The notes below the pieces were generated by a model. That model was not told the DNA's origin. It worked only from the letters and a program-made list of their open reading frames with translations, and did no database searches. A stretch of DNA of 64,000 nt from Bufo bufo (Eukaryota > Chordata > Amphibia > Anura > Bufonidae): assembly GCF_905171765.1 (NCBI RefSeq), contig NC_053392.1, forward strand, positions 444,072,837 through 444,136,836, written 5' to 3'. The position numbers and the translations under genes were made by a program. Numbering within the stretch: the first letter of the stretch is position 1; every line of letters starts with the position of its first letter. Shown here piece after piece: positions 1-10,833 of this stretch.

Positions 1-443
1 TGTTGCTCGTTATCAGTCAGGTGGCCCCTTTATATGTTCTGCCTTTCTCTGGTTTCCCTGCAGCTAATAGTTCTTCTGAGGAGTGCTCTGCTTGTGTGGT
101 GATTCTCCTGCTCCAGTTGCTTCTCAAGCTAAGTCCTTTCCCTTTTCTTGTTGTGTCTGTCCTGACTAGGCCTCAGGAAGACACTGGATCCTTCAGGTTG
201 GAAGGAAGCCGGTTGCCTCTTTCCCTGTTCCCTAAGCTGAGGGTTTGGTGCAGTGTGTCAGCAGTTCCAGGTTCCAGTGCATGTGCATTACCTTTGAGAT
301 TTGCACATGAGGTTAGCAGCTTAGGGAGAGTGTCAGGGTTTGCTAGGAGGTGACCTCTTTATACCCTAGGCTTGGGGCCTACTCTGTAGTTGTTTTGTTG
401 TTGTTCCCTTTGGTTGCCTTTCCTTCCCCGTACTGACGTGACA
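1..443 (+). mobile_element. 3' part of an LTR (cut by window edge)
   Basis: Non-coding, T/G-rich sequence that ends in a retroviral-type terminus, GACGTGACA, at 443, directly before recognisable hAT coding sequence. The stretch near 340-400, an AGGAGGTGACC box followed by a pyrimidine-rich tail, is also found near the 3' end of the solo LTR at 31408-31968. The 5' end lies outside the window, so neither the target duplication nor solo status can be checked. Confidence 0.5.
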
Positions 444-2319
444 ATTGTATGCTGCCGACCCTACTCTGCTTTTCAGCGAGGATGAGCTTATTGAGGACAG
501 TCAGCAGCTACTGCTCAGCCATGATTTGGAGGAGAAATTTGCTACTTCCTCCTGTAGGCAGGCAAGCAGTGACGATGAGAGTTGCGTGAGAGCAGCTGTT
601 GCGAGCAGTCAGGCACGTGGCCATGAGACTGGTGAGGGTGACATCAGTGACTTGCAGACAGTAGTGGATGATGATGTAGCCGATCACACGTGGTAACCAG
701 GTGAAGAGGGGGCTTAATTATCATCAGCAGGGGGTGAGGGTGACAGCTTTCCTGTGAAACATAAGGTGAGCCAGCAGGGTGCAAGCATGGCCGTGAGTCA
801 GCAGGGTGGAAGCAGTGTGAGATCTGAAGCCAAACGTGCCCGGGGTAGACTGTCTGCTTTTCAGTTGTTTGGAAACAACTAGCGGTGCATGGGTTATCCA
901 GCAAAAAGTGGGCCAAGTAAAATGCCATACTCGCTGGTGTGGGAATTTTTCAGCAAGTCACCGGAGAACATGTGTACATGCATCAACACATGGAGCAGCA
1001 CCATGAAGTGACTTGAGAAAACCGTGGTGCTACTGTTGTGGTACATCCTGGGGCATCTCCTAGCGGCCCGCAATCCTTTTCCAGCAGTTAAGGATCCACC
1101 ACCTCAGCAGAAGGAAGCTATGTTTCCTTCCCATCATCTACTGATCCTGATGCTCCTCCTACTCCTCGCCACTCATTTTGCCAGCAATCGATCAGGGAGG
1201 CGATTCCAAAAAGACAACATTATGGGTACACTCATCCAATGGCGCAGAAGCTCATGGCCAATTTGCTGGTACTACAGTCCCTCCCTTTCCAGGTGGTTGA
1301 CTCTGCACCTTTCAGAAAACTGATGGCTTGTGCCGAGCCAATGTGGAGAGTCCCAAGCTGTCTTTACTTCTCCAAAACAGCTGTACCAGCCCTGCACACG
1401 TATGTTGAGCAGAAGGTGGGCCAGTCCTTGAGCCGGTCGGTGTCTGGTACAGTTCACGGCAGTGCCGATGTGTGGACCTGTAACTATGGTCAAGGACAAT
1501 ATCTGTCATTTACGGCCAACAGGGTAAATGTGGTTCCTGCCCAGGCACAACATCAACTTGTCCAGGTGACAGCAATGCTGCCTCGGCATTCTCAAGCTGT
1601 GATTTCTGCGCCAGTGTCCGCCTCAACCTTGTCCTCCACTGTAGGCACTATTTAGAGTGGTCCTCCAGCATACAACCTATACAGAGCATGGTAGTGTCAC
1701 GCTGTTCTGCACCTGGCCTGCCTGGGTGAACGGAGTCACACCGGGAAGGAACTGCTTCACTTCCTTCAACAAGAATTAGAATCCTGGCTATCTCTTTGCC
1801 AACTGAAGATTGGAACCATAGTCAACGATAATGGGAAGAACATTCTGTCAGCGCTGCATCAAGAAGGGCTGACCAATGTGCCCTGCATGGTGCACATCTT
1901 TAATCTGGTTGTAAATCAGTTCCTGATGTTTTCCACCCAACTGCAAGACATCTTGATAATGGCCAGGAAACTGTGCATGCACTTCAGCCACTCTTACACT
2001 GCAAAACACTCCCTCCTTGAGCAAAGGCAGAATAACTTTCCCTGACGTCACCCCATATGTGACAAAGAGAAGTCGCCTTTCTACACAAAACATTGAGAGA
2101 CTAACCTTTGTAAAGATGAATCAGGCGTGGATCAGCCAGGGTTTGCTCATGTCCGTGCCTGCTGCATCAGACTAGATCATTCTCGCAGCTACACCAAAAC
2201 ATTGTAAAAAATTGACCATTACTTCTGGCCACATGCTTCAGCCACTATTCTGATGCTGCAACCCACCTGATGCCACACACCTGCTGCCTCTGCTGCCATC
2301 TTCTCCTACTGTCACTATC
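444..2319 (+). pseudogene. hAT transposase relic, copy 1 (BED-finger type)
   Basis: Degenerate hAT transposase. The acidic N-terminal part (residues like EDSQQLL, then a serine/acid stretch) at 445-690 recurs at 19500-19670 and 43610-43810. The middle part at 1260-1655 contains PFQVVDSAPF and VPALHTYVEQKVGQSL, matching the hAT copy at 22460-22640. From 1810 to 2000 the frame resembles the transposase core with its C-x-x-H-x-F-N-L-V-V segment. Multiple stops and frameshifts mean no open frame longer than about 140 codons survives. The BED finger is largely lost. It is interrupted at 2319 by a Penelope-like insertion, and related 3' sequence resumes at 4544. Clearly non-functional. Confidence 0.75.
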
Positions 2320-2333
2320 TTGTGCTGTTACTG
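2320..2333. repeat. Target-site duplication of the 2334-4529 insertion (left copy)
   Basis: TTGTGCTGTTACTG, repeated exactly at 4530-4543. The base before each copy differs (c and a), and so does the base after (a and c), so the duplication is 14 bp. Confidence 0.8.
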
Positions 2334-2469
2334 ATGAAAAGAAGACACTAAAGGATCTAGAGAGAAAAAAATCCCCTTGTGTCTGACAGTAGGCGCCGAC
2401 AGTGGTGGTGACTGAAGTATAAGTTGCGCAACGATGTCAGCCAAAAAAATGTCCAAGCAGGGCACTCAA

Positions 2470-2605
2470 TGTAGATTTTGAAAAAACAAAAATAGGGGTG
2501 GGGGGAGGTATAGAAAAGGCGCCAAACCGAGCAAAAATGCACTAATTTTTTTTTATATCATGGTGCTAGAGTGCTAGCATAATATACATATAGGTCAAAA
2601 GCTTC
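2470..2605. repeat. Inverted repeat, left arm (partner 4394-4529)
   Basis: About 136 bp that is nearly identical to the reverse complement of 4394-4529. It includes the segments GGTGGGGGGAGGTATAG, GGCGCCAAACCGAGC and CTAGAGTGCTAGCATAAT. The right arm ends exactly at the insertion boundary. The left arm starts 136 bp inside it. Confidence 0.85.
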
Positions 2606-2971
2606 TATATATAAAACCTTTCATATAGAAAACAACAAAATAAAATAATAATAATAAGAATTATTAATAATTAATAAAAAATAAAAAATAAAATAAAAAA
2701 AAAGAATTAATTATTAATGAAATAAAATAGTTGAAATAAATGCGGTCCCTGCTGTGGTGAACACAGAGGGTTAAAGGTGGAGGTTAAAAACCAAGGTTAA
2801 AAGAAAGGAACATCCAGTGAGGCACTTACTTCACTGGGGGGTCGTCAGCAGGATAAGCATAAAACACCTGTGACGATTCCCCCCTGGCCAGGATCGTGTG
2901 TATAGTCTTAGTGAATGATGGCAGCAAGGCAGTGTGCTTCTGATCAAATCACCTTTATTAGCAGATAAGTG

Positions 2972-3015
2972 GCTCAACGCGTTTCGGGGATCAATGTTTC
3001 CCCTTCATCAGGAGC
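2972..3015 (-). ncRNA. Hammerhead ribozyme motif 1
   Basis: On the minus strand, CTGATGA (3011-3005), a stem II of GGGG/CCCC, GAAA (2985-2982) and CGCGTT. Stem I can form from GCTC before the core and GAGC after it (four base pairs). This fits the hammerhead core C-U-G-A-N-G-A / G-A-A-A with the minimal helix III reported for Penelope-like elements. Activity is inferred, not shown. Confidence 0.7.
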
Positions 3016-3825
3016 AAGTGGCTATAGTCATACATGTAGCAGATTAGATCTATATATACACAGTTCAATTAGTGATTTAATTTTAAAATGGCGCCAAAAA
3101 TGCCGAAAAACGGAAGTGGTATGATGTCACTTCCGGTCAGTGGAACGCAATTTGCGTTCCAAAGGGCGGAAGCGGCCGGTAGGAAGTGAAAGTAATAAAG
3201 AAATGAAGAAAAATAGTGATCATCATAATAAACAAACAGGAAGACTAAGGGGAGGTGGTGCTAAAGCCTAATGTATATTATGTATTAGGCGGCCGGGGGC
3301 TAGTAGGGGAGTGGAGCGTTATGAGGCGATCAGGACAAGCGTTCCCAGCGGTGGAACGCTTGGTGGAACGCATGGGTAAGGAGGCGGAGTGAATGAGGAG
3401 GGGGAGGAGTTGTAGGAACGTCAACAGGGTGACGTATTAGCCAAGTGCAGGCGGCTGAGGCTGAGCGGACGTGGCTGGGGGAGGAGTTACTACTGGCAAG
3501 GACGCATTGGCGTCATGTGGACCGCATGGTGGAGCGCACGTCCGGAGGGGCGGGTTTAACACTTGAATATCGCTATGTGCTAGGAGTAGCTGGATCGGCA
3601 GTGCGGAGGGGTGTGTTGTGTGTGTGGTCGCATGTGTTGCTGGAAGGAGGGAGAATGTATTAACAAAAGATGAGATGGGGGCATGGGCAATAAATTGGGC
3701 AATAGTTTGGGCGATAAGTTGAGGGCCAGTAAGGCTGATGTGGGATTATAGCGTATAGATATAAATGTAGATATACATATAGATATAAAATATAGATATA
3801 AAACTGCATATATAAAAGCATAAAA

Positions 3826-3864
3826 ACATATATATATATATATACACATATATATATATATATA
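3826..3864. repeat. (TA)n microsatellites
   Basis: Two short runs of alternating TA/CA inside the AT-rich insertion. They generate spurious open frames on the minus strand. Confidence 0.8.
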
Positions 3865-4543
3865 CATACATACATGGGCATAAACATACATGCGCGCATA
3901 AAAATATATATAAAAGAGCATAAAAATATATATATGAAAAATATATGAAAAATATATATGAAAAACGTATGGCATGGCAAGTAGACATGGTGTACTTATT
4001 TAACCTCCATAGGACATATATACAGTACAATGGATACAATTTTTGGAAGAATAGATGGTTCTAGATAAATATTTTAGATAAATATATCAAGAAATGTGTG
4101 TGGATTTACGCCGATGAAGGACAAGAACAGAAACAAAAAATGAATGAGTTACATATTAAATGGATATAAGAATACTGATAATTCAACGATATATGGATGA
4201 ATGAATAAACGTGAAAATAACCGTGAAGATAAACAAGAAAGTAAATAAGAAAGTAAATTACCGGAAAATGACAGACAAAATAAACGTATATGTATACTTA
4301 TGGAAAACATACAGATATGGTTGCTTCTATTGAACATATTGGGTGGTGATTAACCCCCAATGGACACATATATAGTGTACTGGATGGATAAAAAAGCTTT
4401 TGAGCCAATATGTATATTATGCTAGCACTCTAGCACCATGATATAAAAAAAAATTTGTGCATTTTTGCTCGGTTTGGCGCCTTTTCTATACCTCCCCCCA
4501 CCCCTATTTTTGTTTTTTCAAAATCTACATTGTGCTGTTACTG

Positions 4544-4795
4544 CCACTGATGTTGCCCTCACCTCCCTACTCTGTGAAGGGGTCAGTATGTTGACTCCTC
4601 ATGCGGTTGCCACCCTCCCCATTCTGTGACAGGGCCACTATGTTGACTCCTCATGATGTTGCTACCCTCATCACTGTGACTGGGCCACTATGTTGCTTCC
4701 TCAACAGCCCCTCAAGTTGTTGCCATCCTCCCCACTCTGTGACGGGGACCACTAGTGTCTTTTTTTGGCCATGTAACATCACCTTTTATTTTACT
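4544..4795 (+). mobile_element. 3' non-coding part of hAT copy 1
   Basis: Continues the hAT-derived sequence after the Penelope-like insertion. It contains three or four degenerate repeats of a unit like CACTCTGTGAC...GGGCCACTATGTTG, spaced 50-60 bp. No coding capacity is seen. Confidence 0.5.
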
Positions 4796-5035
4796 CTTCT
4801 TATGATCTGTCTGAAGAACTGAAAAATGAAAAACATAAATGGATCCTGTCTTTGGAGCATCCGTAAGGCCTCTATTAAATGGTCAGTATTTTGCATCAGG
4901 ATTTGATCATGATTTAGAAGCCAAAAGCAGGAGTGGTTACAAAACAAAGAAGACATGCAAATATTCCCATCACATGTCATCTCTGTTTTGGACCCACTCC
5001 TGTTTTTTTTTTTTGGTCTTACCAATACTAATGAA
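4796..5035. repeat. MITE-like repeat, copy A
   Basis: Shares TTGCATCAGGATTTG, AAAAGCAGGAGTGG and the following CATGCAAATATTCCCATCAC block with 5155-5340 and with 28156-28400. No coding sequence. The ends are not defined. Confidence 0.65.
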
Positions 5036-5154
5036 ATACTGATGCATAAAAAAACTGACTAAATACTAAAAGTGTGATAGAGGTCATTAAAGTCCTGCAT
5101 GCAGGACTTCTTTTCCATCTAAATAAAACCGAATTCAGAGGCAAATAGCCAAAA

Positions 5155-5340
5155 CTCATGCAAATTGAGCATGAGGCCTCTATCACACAGTCAGTATTTT
5201 GCATCAGGATTTGCTCAAAATTCGGAAGCCATAAGCAGGAGTGAGTACAAAACACAGAAGACATTAAAATATTCCCATCATGGGTCATCTCTGATCAATT
5301 ACTGACCAAATACTGTGGTCAAATACTGTGTGAAGGCAGA
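5155..5340. repeat. MITE-like repeat, copy B
   Basis: Second copy of the family at 4796-5035, adjacent and in the same orientation. The two are separated by about 120 bp. Confidence 0.65.
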
Positions 5341-5780
5341 TGCTCAAAAGACAAGATCCTTTTTTTTGGAGTTGTTCTTCTTACGGATCATTAAATAAAC
5401 AGTGACGTCCACAAAAACTTAATGCTGATATCCTCTCCACTCTCTAACCCTTGGATCCAAAGGGTTAAAAGCATAGTCAATAAACATTGGCAGATAGTTT
5501 CGAGATCTTATCCCCAAATTGATGAATTTCAGAGACCCCCGATGATGTGTTTTAAAAGAGCAGATAATCTGCGCGATAAGATTGTTAGAGCAGATATAGG
5601 CAGTAACAAGATTGGCCCTAGACAGACTACATTATCCACCCCGAGACAAGGCACATTCCCATGTTTAAATTGTGTGAATTGTTCGAATGTTATTAAGGGT
5701 GGTTATTTTTCACACCCGCATACTGGCGAACAAATCCCTATTCAAGGGTTTTTTACCTGAGATAGTCTATTTGTAGTGTA

Positions 5781-7338
5781 CAGTCGTGGCTAAAAGTTTT
5801 GAGAATGACACAAATATTAGTTTTGACAAAGTTTGCTGCTAAACTGCTTTTAGATCTTTGTTTCAGTTGTTTCTGTGATGTAGTGAAATATAATTACACG
5901 CACTTCATACGTTTTAAAGGCTTTTATCGACAAAATACATGACATTTATGCAAAGAGTCAGTATTTGCAGTGTTGGCCCTTCTTTTTCAGGACCTCTGCT
6001 ATTCGACTGGGCATGCTCTCAATCAACTTCTGGGCCAATTCCTGACTGATAGCAAGCCATTCTTTCATAATCACTTCTTGGACTTTGTCAGAATTAGTGG
6101 GTTTTTGTTTGTCCACCCGCCTCTTGAGGATTGACCACAAGTTCTCAATGGGATTAAGATCTGGGGAGTTTCCAGGCCATGGACCCAAAATGTCAACGTT
6201 TTGGTCCCCGAGCCACTTAGTTATCACTTTTGCCTTATGGCACGGTGCTCCATCGTGCTGGAAAATGCATTGTTCTTCACCAAACTGTTGTTGGATTGTT
6301 GGAAGAAGTTGCTGTTGGAGGGTGTTTTGGTACCATTCTTTATTCATGGCTGTGTTTTTGGGCAAAATTGTGAGTGAGCCCACTCCCTTGGATGAGAAGC
6401 AACCCCACACATGAATGGTCTCAGGATGCTTTACTGTTGGCATGACACAGGACTGATGGTAGCGCTCACCTTTTCTTCTCCGGACAAGCCTTTTTCAAGA
6501 TGCCCCAAACAATCGGAAAGAGGCTTCATCGGAGAATGTGACTTTGCCCCAGAACTCAGCAGTCCATTCACCATACTTTCTGCAGAAGATCAATCTGTCC
6601 CTGATGTTTTTTTTGGAGAGAAGTGGCTTCTTTGCTGCCCTTCTTGACACCAGGCCATCTTCCAAAAGTCTTTGCCTCACTGTGCGTGCAGATGCGCTCA
6701 CACCTGCCTGCTGCCATTCCTGAGCAAGCTCTGCACTGGTGGCACTCCGATCCCGCAGCTGAATCCTCTTTAGGAGCCGATCCTGGCGCTTGCTGGACTT
6801 TCTTGGACGCCCTGAAGCCTTCTTAACAAGAATTGAACCTCTTTCCTTGAAGTTCTTGATGATCCTATAAATTGTTGATTGAGGTGCAATCTTAGTAGCC
6901 ACAATATCCTTGCCTGTGAAGCCATTTTTATGCAACGCAATGATGGCTGCACGCGTTTCTTTGCAGGTCACCATGGTTAACAATGGAAGAACAATGATTT
7001 CAAGCATCACCCTCCTTTTAACATGTCAAGTCTGCCATTTTAACCCAATCAGCCTGACATAATGATCTCCAGCCTTGTGCTCTTCAACATTCTCACCTGA
7101 GTTAACAAGACGATTACTGAAATGATCTCAGCAGGTCCTTTAATGACAGCAATGAAATGCAGTGGAAAGTTTTTTTTGGGATTAAGTTAATTTTCATGGC
7201 AAAGAAGGACTTTGCAATTCATCTGATCACTCTTCAAAACATTCTGGAGTATATGCAAATTGCTATTATAAAAACTTAAGCAGCAACTTTTCCAATTTCC
7301 AATATTTATGTAATTCTCAAAACTTTTGGCCACGACTG
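5781..7338 (-). mobile_element. Tc1/mariner element (35-residue D-E spacing) inside Penelope-like copy 2
   Basis: 1558 bp flanked by TA (5779-5780 and 7339-7340). The terminal inverted repeats start CAGTCGTGGCTAAAAGTTTT on the left and CAGTCGTGGCCAAAAGTTTT on the complement of the right, and similarity continues for about 38 bp. The element encodes one transposase on the minus strand. Twenty bases of the same right end are found as a scar at 21593-21612. Confidence 0.95.
5958..7010 (-). pseudogene. Tc1-like transposase with one in-frame stop
   Basis: About 350 codons in a single frame, interrupted only by TGA at 6497-6495 just after F-R-L-F-G-A-S. The N-terminal half has the helix-turn-helix region (T-R-A-A-I-I-A-L-H) and a basic G-R-P-R-K linker. 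The catalytic triad is FSDEASF, FQHDGAPCHKA and SPDLNPIENLW. There are 35 residues between the second D and the E, one more than the usual Tc1 DD34E. The frame opens with ATG at 7010, but M-V-T-C-K-E-T about 12 residues in is the likelier start. Length is normal for Tc1 transposases (about 340 aa). Apart from the nonsense codon it looks well preserved, so the insertion is fairly young. Confidence 0.92.
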
Positions 7339-7842
7339 TATATTCTTAAATGTCCCTGTGGTTTATTATATGTAGGGGAAACCTCCATGAGAATAAAAGA
7401 TCGACTGATTAAACATAAATCGACAATTAGAAAGGAGAATTTGCTACTCCTACTACCATACCACTTTCATCAAAAGGGACACACTATAGCACAATTACGC
7501 TATCAGGTTATGGAAGGTGTTACTTTACCTCGACGCGGTGGAGATAGAAATAAATAGCTTTTGAAAAGAGAGGCATATTGGATCCATCGGTTACAAACCA
7601 TGGATCCGAAAGGTCTCAATCGAGATTATATTGTCAGTAGCTTCATGTGATGAGATTATTTGTACGATGTTTTCTTTCTGTTTCTTTCGATATGAAACTA
7701 GATGTTTTGGATAATACATTTCACCTGTTAGATTAAGTTGATTCACATACTCCCCAGACACTTGATTGTGGGAGGAGCTTATTTTAATAATGTGATGTCA
7801 TTACCTTTGTATATATATCAGAGCTAGTGGTAAGATGTATAC

Positions 7843-7886
7843 ACATGTCTGATGAAAGCATATAGTTGCTGAAACGCGTCACTATG
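7843..7886 (+). ncRNA. Hammerhead ribozyme motif 2
   Basis: CTGATGA (7849-7855), stem II AGCA/TGCT, GAAA (7871-7874) and CGCGTC (7875-7880), located between the endonuclease remnant and the 3' end of Penelope-like copy 2. The core matches the consensus. Stem I is weak here, so activity is doubtful. Confidence 0.65.
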
Positions 7887-8043
7887 ATGAAATATGTGAC
7901 TGAATAAATCGACAAGAATATTCATCAAGCGAGTGCTGGTCTTTGTTTGCGAATTATCTACTGGGATCCCTGCCCGCAGACACGTGCACCGCCAAATCCT
8001 CTGAGCAGTGCCGACCTTCTTTGGACTATATCCTCTCCACTCT

Positions 8044-8359
8044 GTCACAGGCCCACTACTTGTATCAGCGTGTGACAGGACTGGTTGTCTAGCAATCTAT
8101 GTGGAATCAGCAGACGGTAAACTAACACCAACCTACACTGGCTCCTATAGTTAACCACTGTGTATGACCAATTTGAATATACACACCAAAGTTATAAATA
8201 CACAACATATAAATAATCAAATTATTCTTTATTAATTCCTTACCAAACAATCATGTACAATTTAAAAAAGTCAGCAGCAGCGGCATATACAAAGAAAAAA
8301 ATCCACAATCTATGTCATATATCAGTAAAAGAGGAAATCGCAATAATGAGCCTTAAATT
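8044..8359. other. No gene seen; probable hAT copy 1 remainder
   Basis: Starts with the continuation of CCACTCTGTCACAGGCCCAC, similar to the repeats at 4544-4795, then becomes AT-rich. No open frame or motif of note. Confidence 0.4.
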
Positions 8360-8939
8360 ATAGTTAGAGATGAGAAAATTGATGTTGATGAAGTAGAATT
8401 CAATCCGAATTTCAGTAAAAATTTGATCCGCACCGAATCCGAATTTCCTCACGGTTCGTGGTAACTAAAATGGCTGCTGCACATGTAAGTACATGAAGCA
8501 GGGAACTCTGGGAACGAGGGATCACCCACAATGCCATGCATGCAGCCAATCAGCAGCCAGCCCTGTGATGTCACAGCCCTATAAATAGCCTCAGTCATCT
8601 TGGATTCAGCCATTTTCTAGTGTACTTGGTGCAGGGAGAGACATCAGCAAGTGCTAGGGACAGTGGTAGAAAAGACTTTAAAACTTTTATTTTGCTGTAT
8701 AGAAGTTCAGGGAAAGGATATAGAGGAATCATTCGACAGTATTGAAGCAAAACAGGGTTCAGTAGAGTTTACAGCCTGGGTAATAGGAACAATCCTATTA
8801 CACCTTGCTGCACTGACTGGGGATCCAAATTGCCATTATACAGCTCTGTAATTCCAACAAACTGTTCTTGTTATTGGGGTGCAAGTGCTGTTTGATACAG
8901 CCATTAACAGGGTTAACTACAAGGAAATATTTCTGCCCT
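8360..8939 (+). promoter_or_regulatory. hAT copy 2: 5' end and promoter region
   Basis: Starts near TTAGAGATGAG, a hAT-like terminus. Contains CCAAT at 8546-8550, a TGATGTCA (CRE-like) site near 8567-8574 and TATAAATA at 8580-8587. The transcribed leader would follow and run into the tandem array. The promoter role is inferred from the motif order and from position upstream of a hAT reading frame that resumes at 18195. The exact terminus and the 8-bp duplication could not be fixed. Confidence 0.55.
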
Positions 8940-9250
8940 TGTGCAGTGCAGTTATATGTTCTAAAGCATTTTTTGGCTTGTATTACTGGGGGAAAAGGGT
9001 TTATTAGCTGTTGTCTGGGGAAGTGAGAAAATGACAGCCCTTTTTGGCATGTATTAGTGGCAAAAAATATATATATTTGCCGTTTAATGGTGCAGTTATA
9101 TGTTCTAAAGCCTGCTTTGGCGTGTATTAGTGGCAAAATTTTTTATATTATTTGCCATTCTGCGGTGCAGTTATATGTTCTAAAGCCCTTTTGGCGTGTA
9201 TTAGTGGCAAAAAAAAAAATATTATTTGCCGTTCAATGGTGCAGTTATAT

Positions 9251-9824
9251 TGTCACGCTGGACAGGATACAAGATACAACAGAAAACCACAAACAAGTGT
9301 CTAGGCCAGAAGCTGGGGATAAAGGTCACCTCCTGACTAATCCCTACCAGCTCTCCCTAGATTTCGGTGCCCACGTTCAGACCCTAAAGGTGGGAATAAA
9401 CGTGCCCCCATGCCTAAGGCTGAAGATTTCCTAAAATCCCTAAGATGGTGAAAGGGGGAAAGAGACAGCCTGCTTCCTCAGGACCTGGAGGGGGCAGGCG
9501 TCTCTCTAACAGCCTAGATAGAAAACAAAAGAAAACAAAACCAACTTATCTTGTTACTGAGCAGAAACAGCAAATCCTTCCTTCCTTCCTTTCTTTCTTT
9601 TTTCCTTCCTTCCTTCCTTTCTTCCTTCCTTCCTTCCTTTCTTCCTTCCTTCCTTCGCCCGCACAGGACACTGGGAAGGGGCGTAATTTAAACTCATACA
9701 AATGACCCCACCCAGTGCACCTGAAGGGAGGCGGATAAAGCTCAACTCCAAAACCAAAACAAATAACTACACACGTGCTGCTAATCTGGCGGACCTCTGC
9801 ACATAACCTGAGCAGGGCATGACA
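9251..9824. mobile_element. Solo LTR with 5-bp target duplication TATAT
   Basis: 574 bp beginning TGTCACGCTGG and ending GGGCATGACA, flanked by TATAT at 9246-9250 and 9825-9829, inserted inside one unit of the tandem array. It has no internal coding sequence. A pyrimidine tract of CCTT/CTTT repeats lies at 9575-9657. Confidence 0.85.
9575..9657. repeat. (CTTT/CCTT)n polypyrimidine tract
   Basis: Almost pure pyrimidine run of about 80 bases within the solo LTR. Confidence 0.9.
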
Positions 9825-10833
9825 TATATATTCTAAAGCCCTTTATGACGTGTATTAGTGGCAAAAAATATATATTTGCCGTTCAGTGGTGCAGTTATAT
9901 GTTCTAAAGCCCTTTTTGGCATGTATTAGTGGGAAAAAAAATATATTTGCTTTTCAGAGTTGCAGTTATATTTTTTAAAGCCCTTTTTGGTGTGTATTGG
10001 TGGCAAAAAAATATATATTATTTGCTGTTCTGCGGTGCAGTTATATGTTCTAAAGCCTTTTGTGGCGTGTATAAGTTGAAAAAGTAAGGGCCTATTTGAC
10101 ATTCAGCGGTGCAGTTATATGTCCTAAAGCCTTTTTTGCCGTGCATTAGTGGCAAAAAAATATATATTATTTGCTGTTCAGCGGTGCAGTTATATGTTCT
10201 AAAGCCCTTTTTGGCATGTATTAGAGGCAAAAAATATATATTATTTGCCGTTCAACGGTGCAGTTATATGTTCTAAAGCCCTTTTTGGTGTGTATTAGTG
10301 GCAAAAAAAAAAATATTATTTACTGCTCAGCGGTGCAGTTATATGTTCTAAAGAACTTTTTGGTGTTGTGTGGTGAAGCGAAAAAATTACAGCCCTTTTT
10401 GGCATGTATTAGTGGCAAAAAAATATATATTTGCCATTTAGCGGTGCAGTTATATGTTCTAAAGCCTTTTGTGGCGTGTATAAGTGCAAAAAGTAAGGGC
10501 CTATTTGCCGTTCAGCTGTGCAGTTATATGTTCTAAAGCCCTTTTTGGTGTGTATTAGTGGCACCCAAAATTTTTTTTGCCGTTTTGTTGTAAAGTGAGA
10601 AAATTAAAGCCCTTATTGGCTTGTATTAGTTTAAAAAAATATACATTATTTGCTGTTCAGTGGTGCAGTTATAAGTTCTAAAGCACTTTTTGGCATGTAT
10701 TAGTGGTACAAAAAAAGTATTTGACGTTGTGTCGTGAAGTGAGAAAATTAGAGCCCTTTTTGGCATGTATTAGTGGTTAAAAATTATATATTTGCCGTTC
10801 AGCGGTGCAGTTATATGTTCTGAAGCCATTTTT

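Larger units (their letters stand above)
2334..4529 (-). mobile_element. Penelope-like non-coding element with 14-bp target duplication
   Basis: A 2.2-kb AT-rich insertion bounded by identical TTGTGCTGTTACTG copies at 2320-2333 and 4530-4543. Joining the flanks restores continuous hAT 3' sequence. It carries a hammerhead motif on the minus strand, and an inverted copy of its right end (4394-4529) lies at 2470-2605. No reverse transcriptase or endonuclease frame is visible; the AT-rich open frames at 3580-4040 are low complexity. Penelope-like elements are known to carry hammerheads and to have repeats in direct or inverted orientation, so that assignment is inferred from the ribozyme and the target duplication. 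Confidence 0.6.
5444..7650 (+). pseudogene. Penelope-like RT C-terminus and GIY-YIG endonuclease, split by Tc1
   Basis: The frame before the Tc1 insertion covers the RT-EN linker, including IVNKHW and a cysteine cluster C-L-N-C-V-N-C (the CCHH region of Penelope endonucleases). If the Tc1 element and one TA are ignored, the frame runs on without shift into 7341-7650, which reads ILKCPCGLLYVGETS...RIKDRLIKH, a GIY-YIG-type core. There are stops at 5758-5760 (TGA, where a cysteine or similar residue would be expected) and 7555-7557 (TAG). The natural stop is TGA at 7648-7650. The RT catalytic region is absent because of the 5' truncation. A second relative, on the other strand, lies at 52771-54010. 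Confidence 0.8.
5444..8027 (+). mobile_element. 5'-truncated Penelope-like element, copy 2
   Basis: Bounded by identical 16-bp copies of ATATCCTCTCCACTCT at 5428-5443 and 8028-8043. Contains the end of a reverse transcriptase frame, a GIY-YIG endonuclease remnant, a hammerhead motif and a 3' tail of about 150 bp. A Tc1 element sits inside at 5781-7338. The sequence starts in mid-frame at the target duplication, so it is 5' truncated, as is usual for target-primed insertions. Confidence 0.85.

Noticed and set aside
3580..4040. Three overlapping minus-strand open frames rich in Y, I, F and M
   Set aside because: They come from (TA)n/(CATA)n low-complexity DNA; no domain, and composition explains the lack of stops.
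6085..6826. Plus-strand frames opposite the Tc1 transposase
   Set aside because: Shadows of the minus-strand transposase gene, which carries all catalytic motifs.
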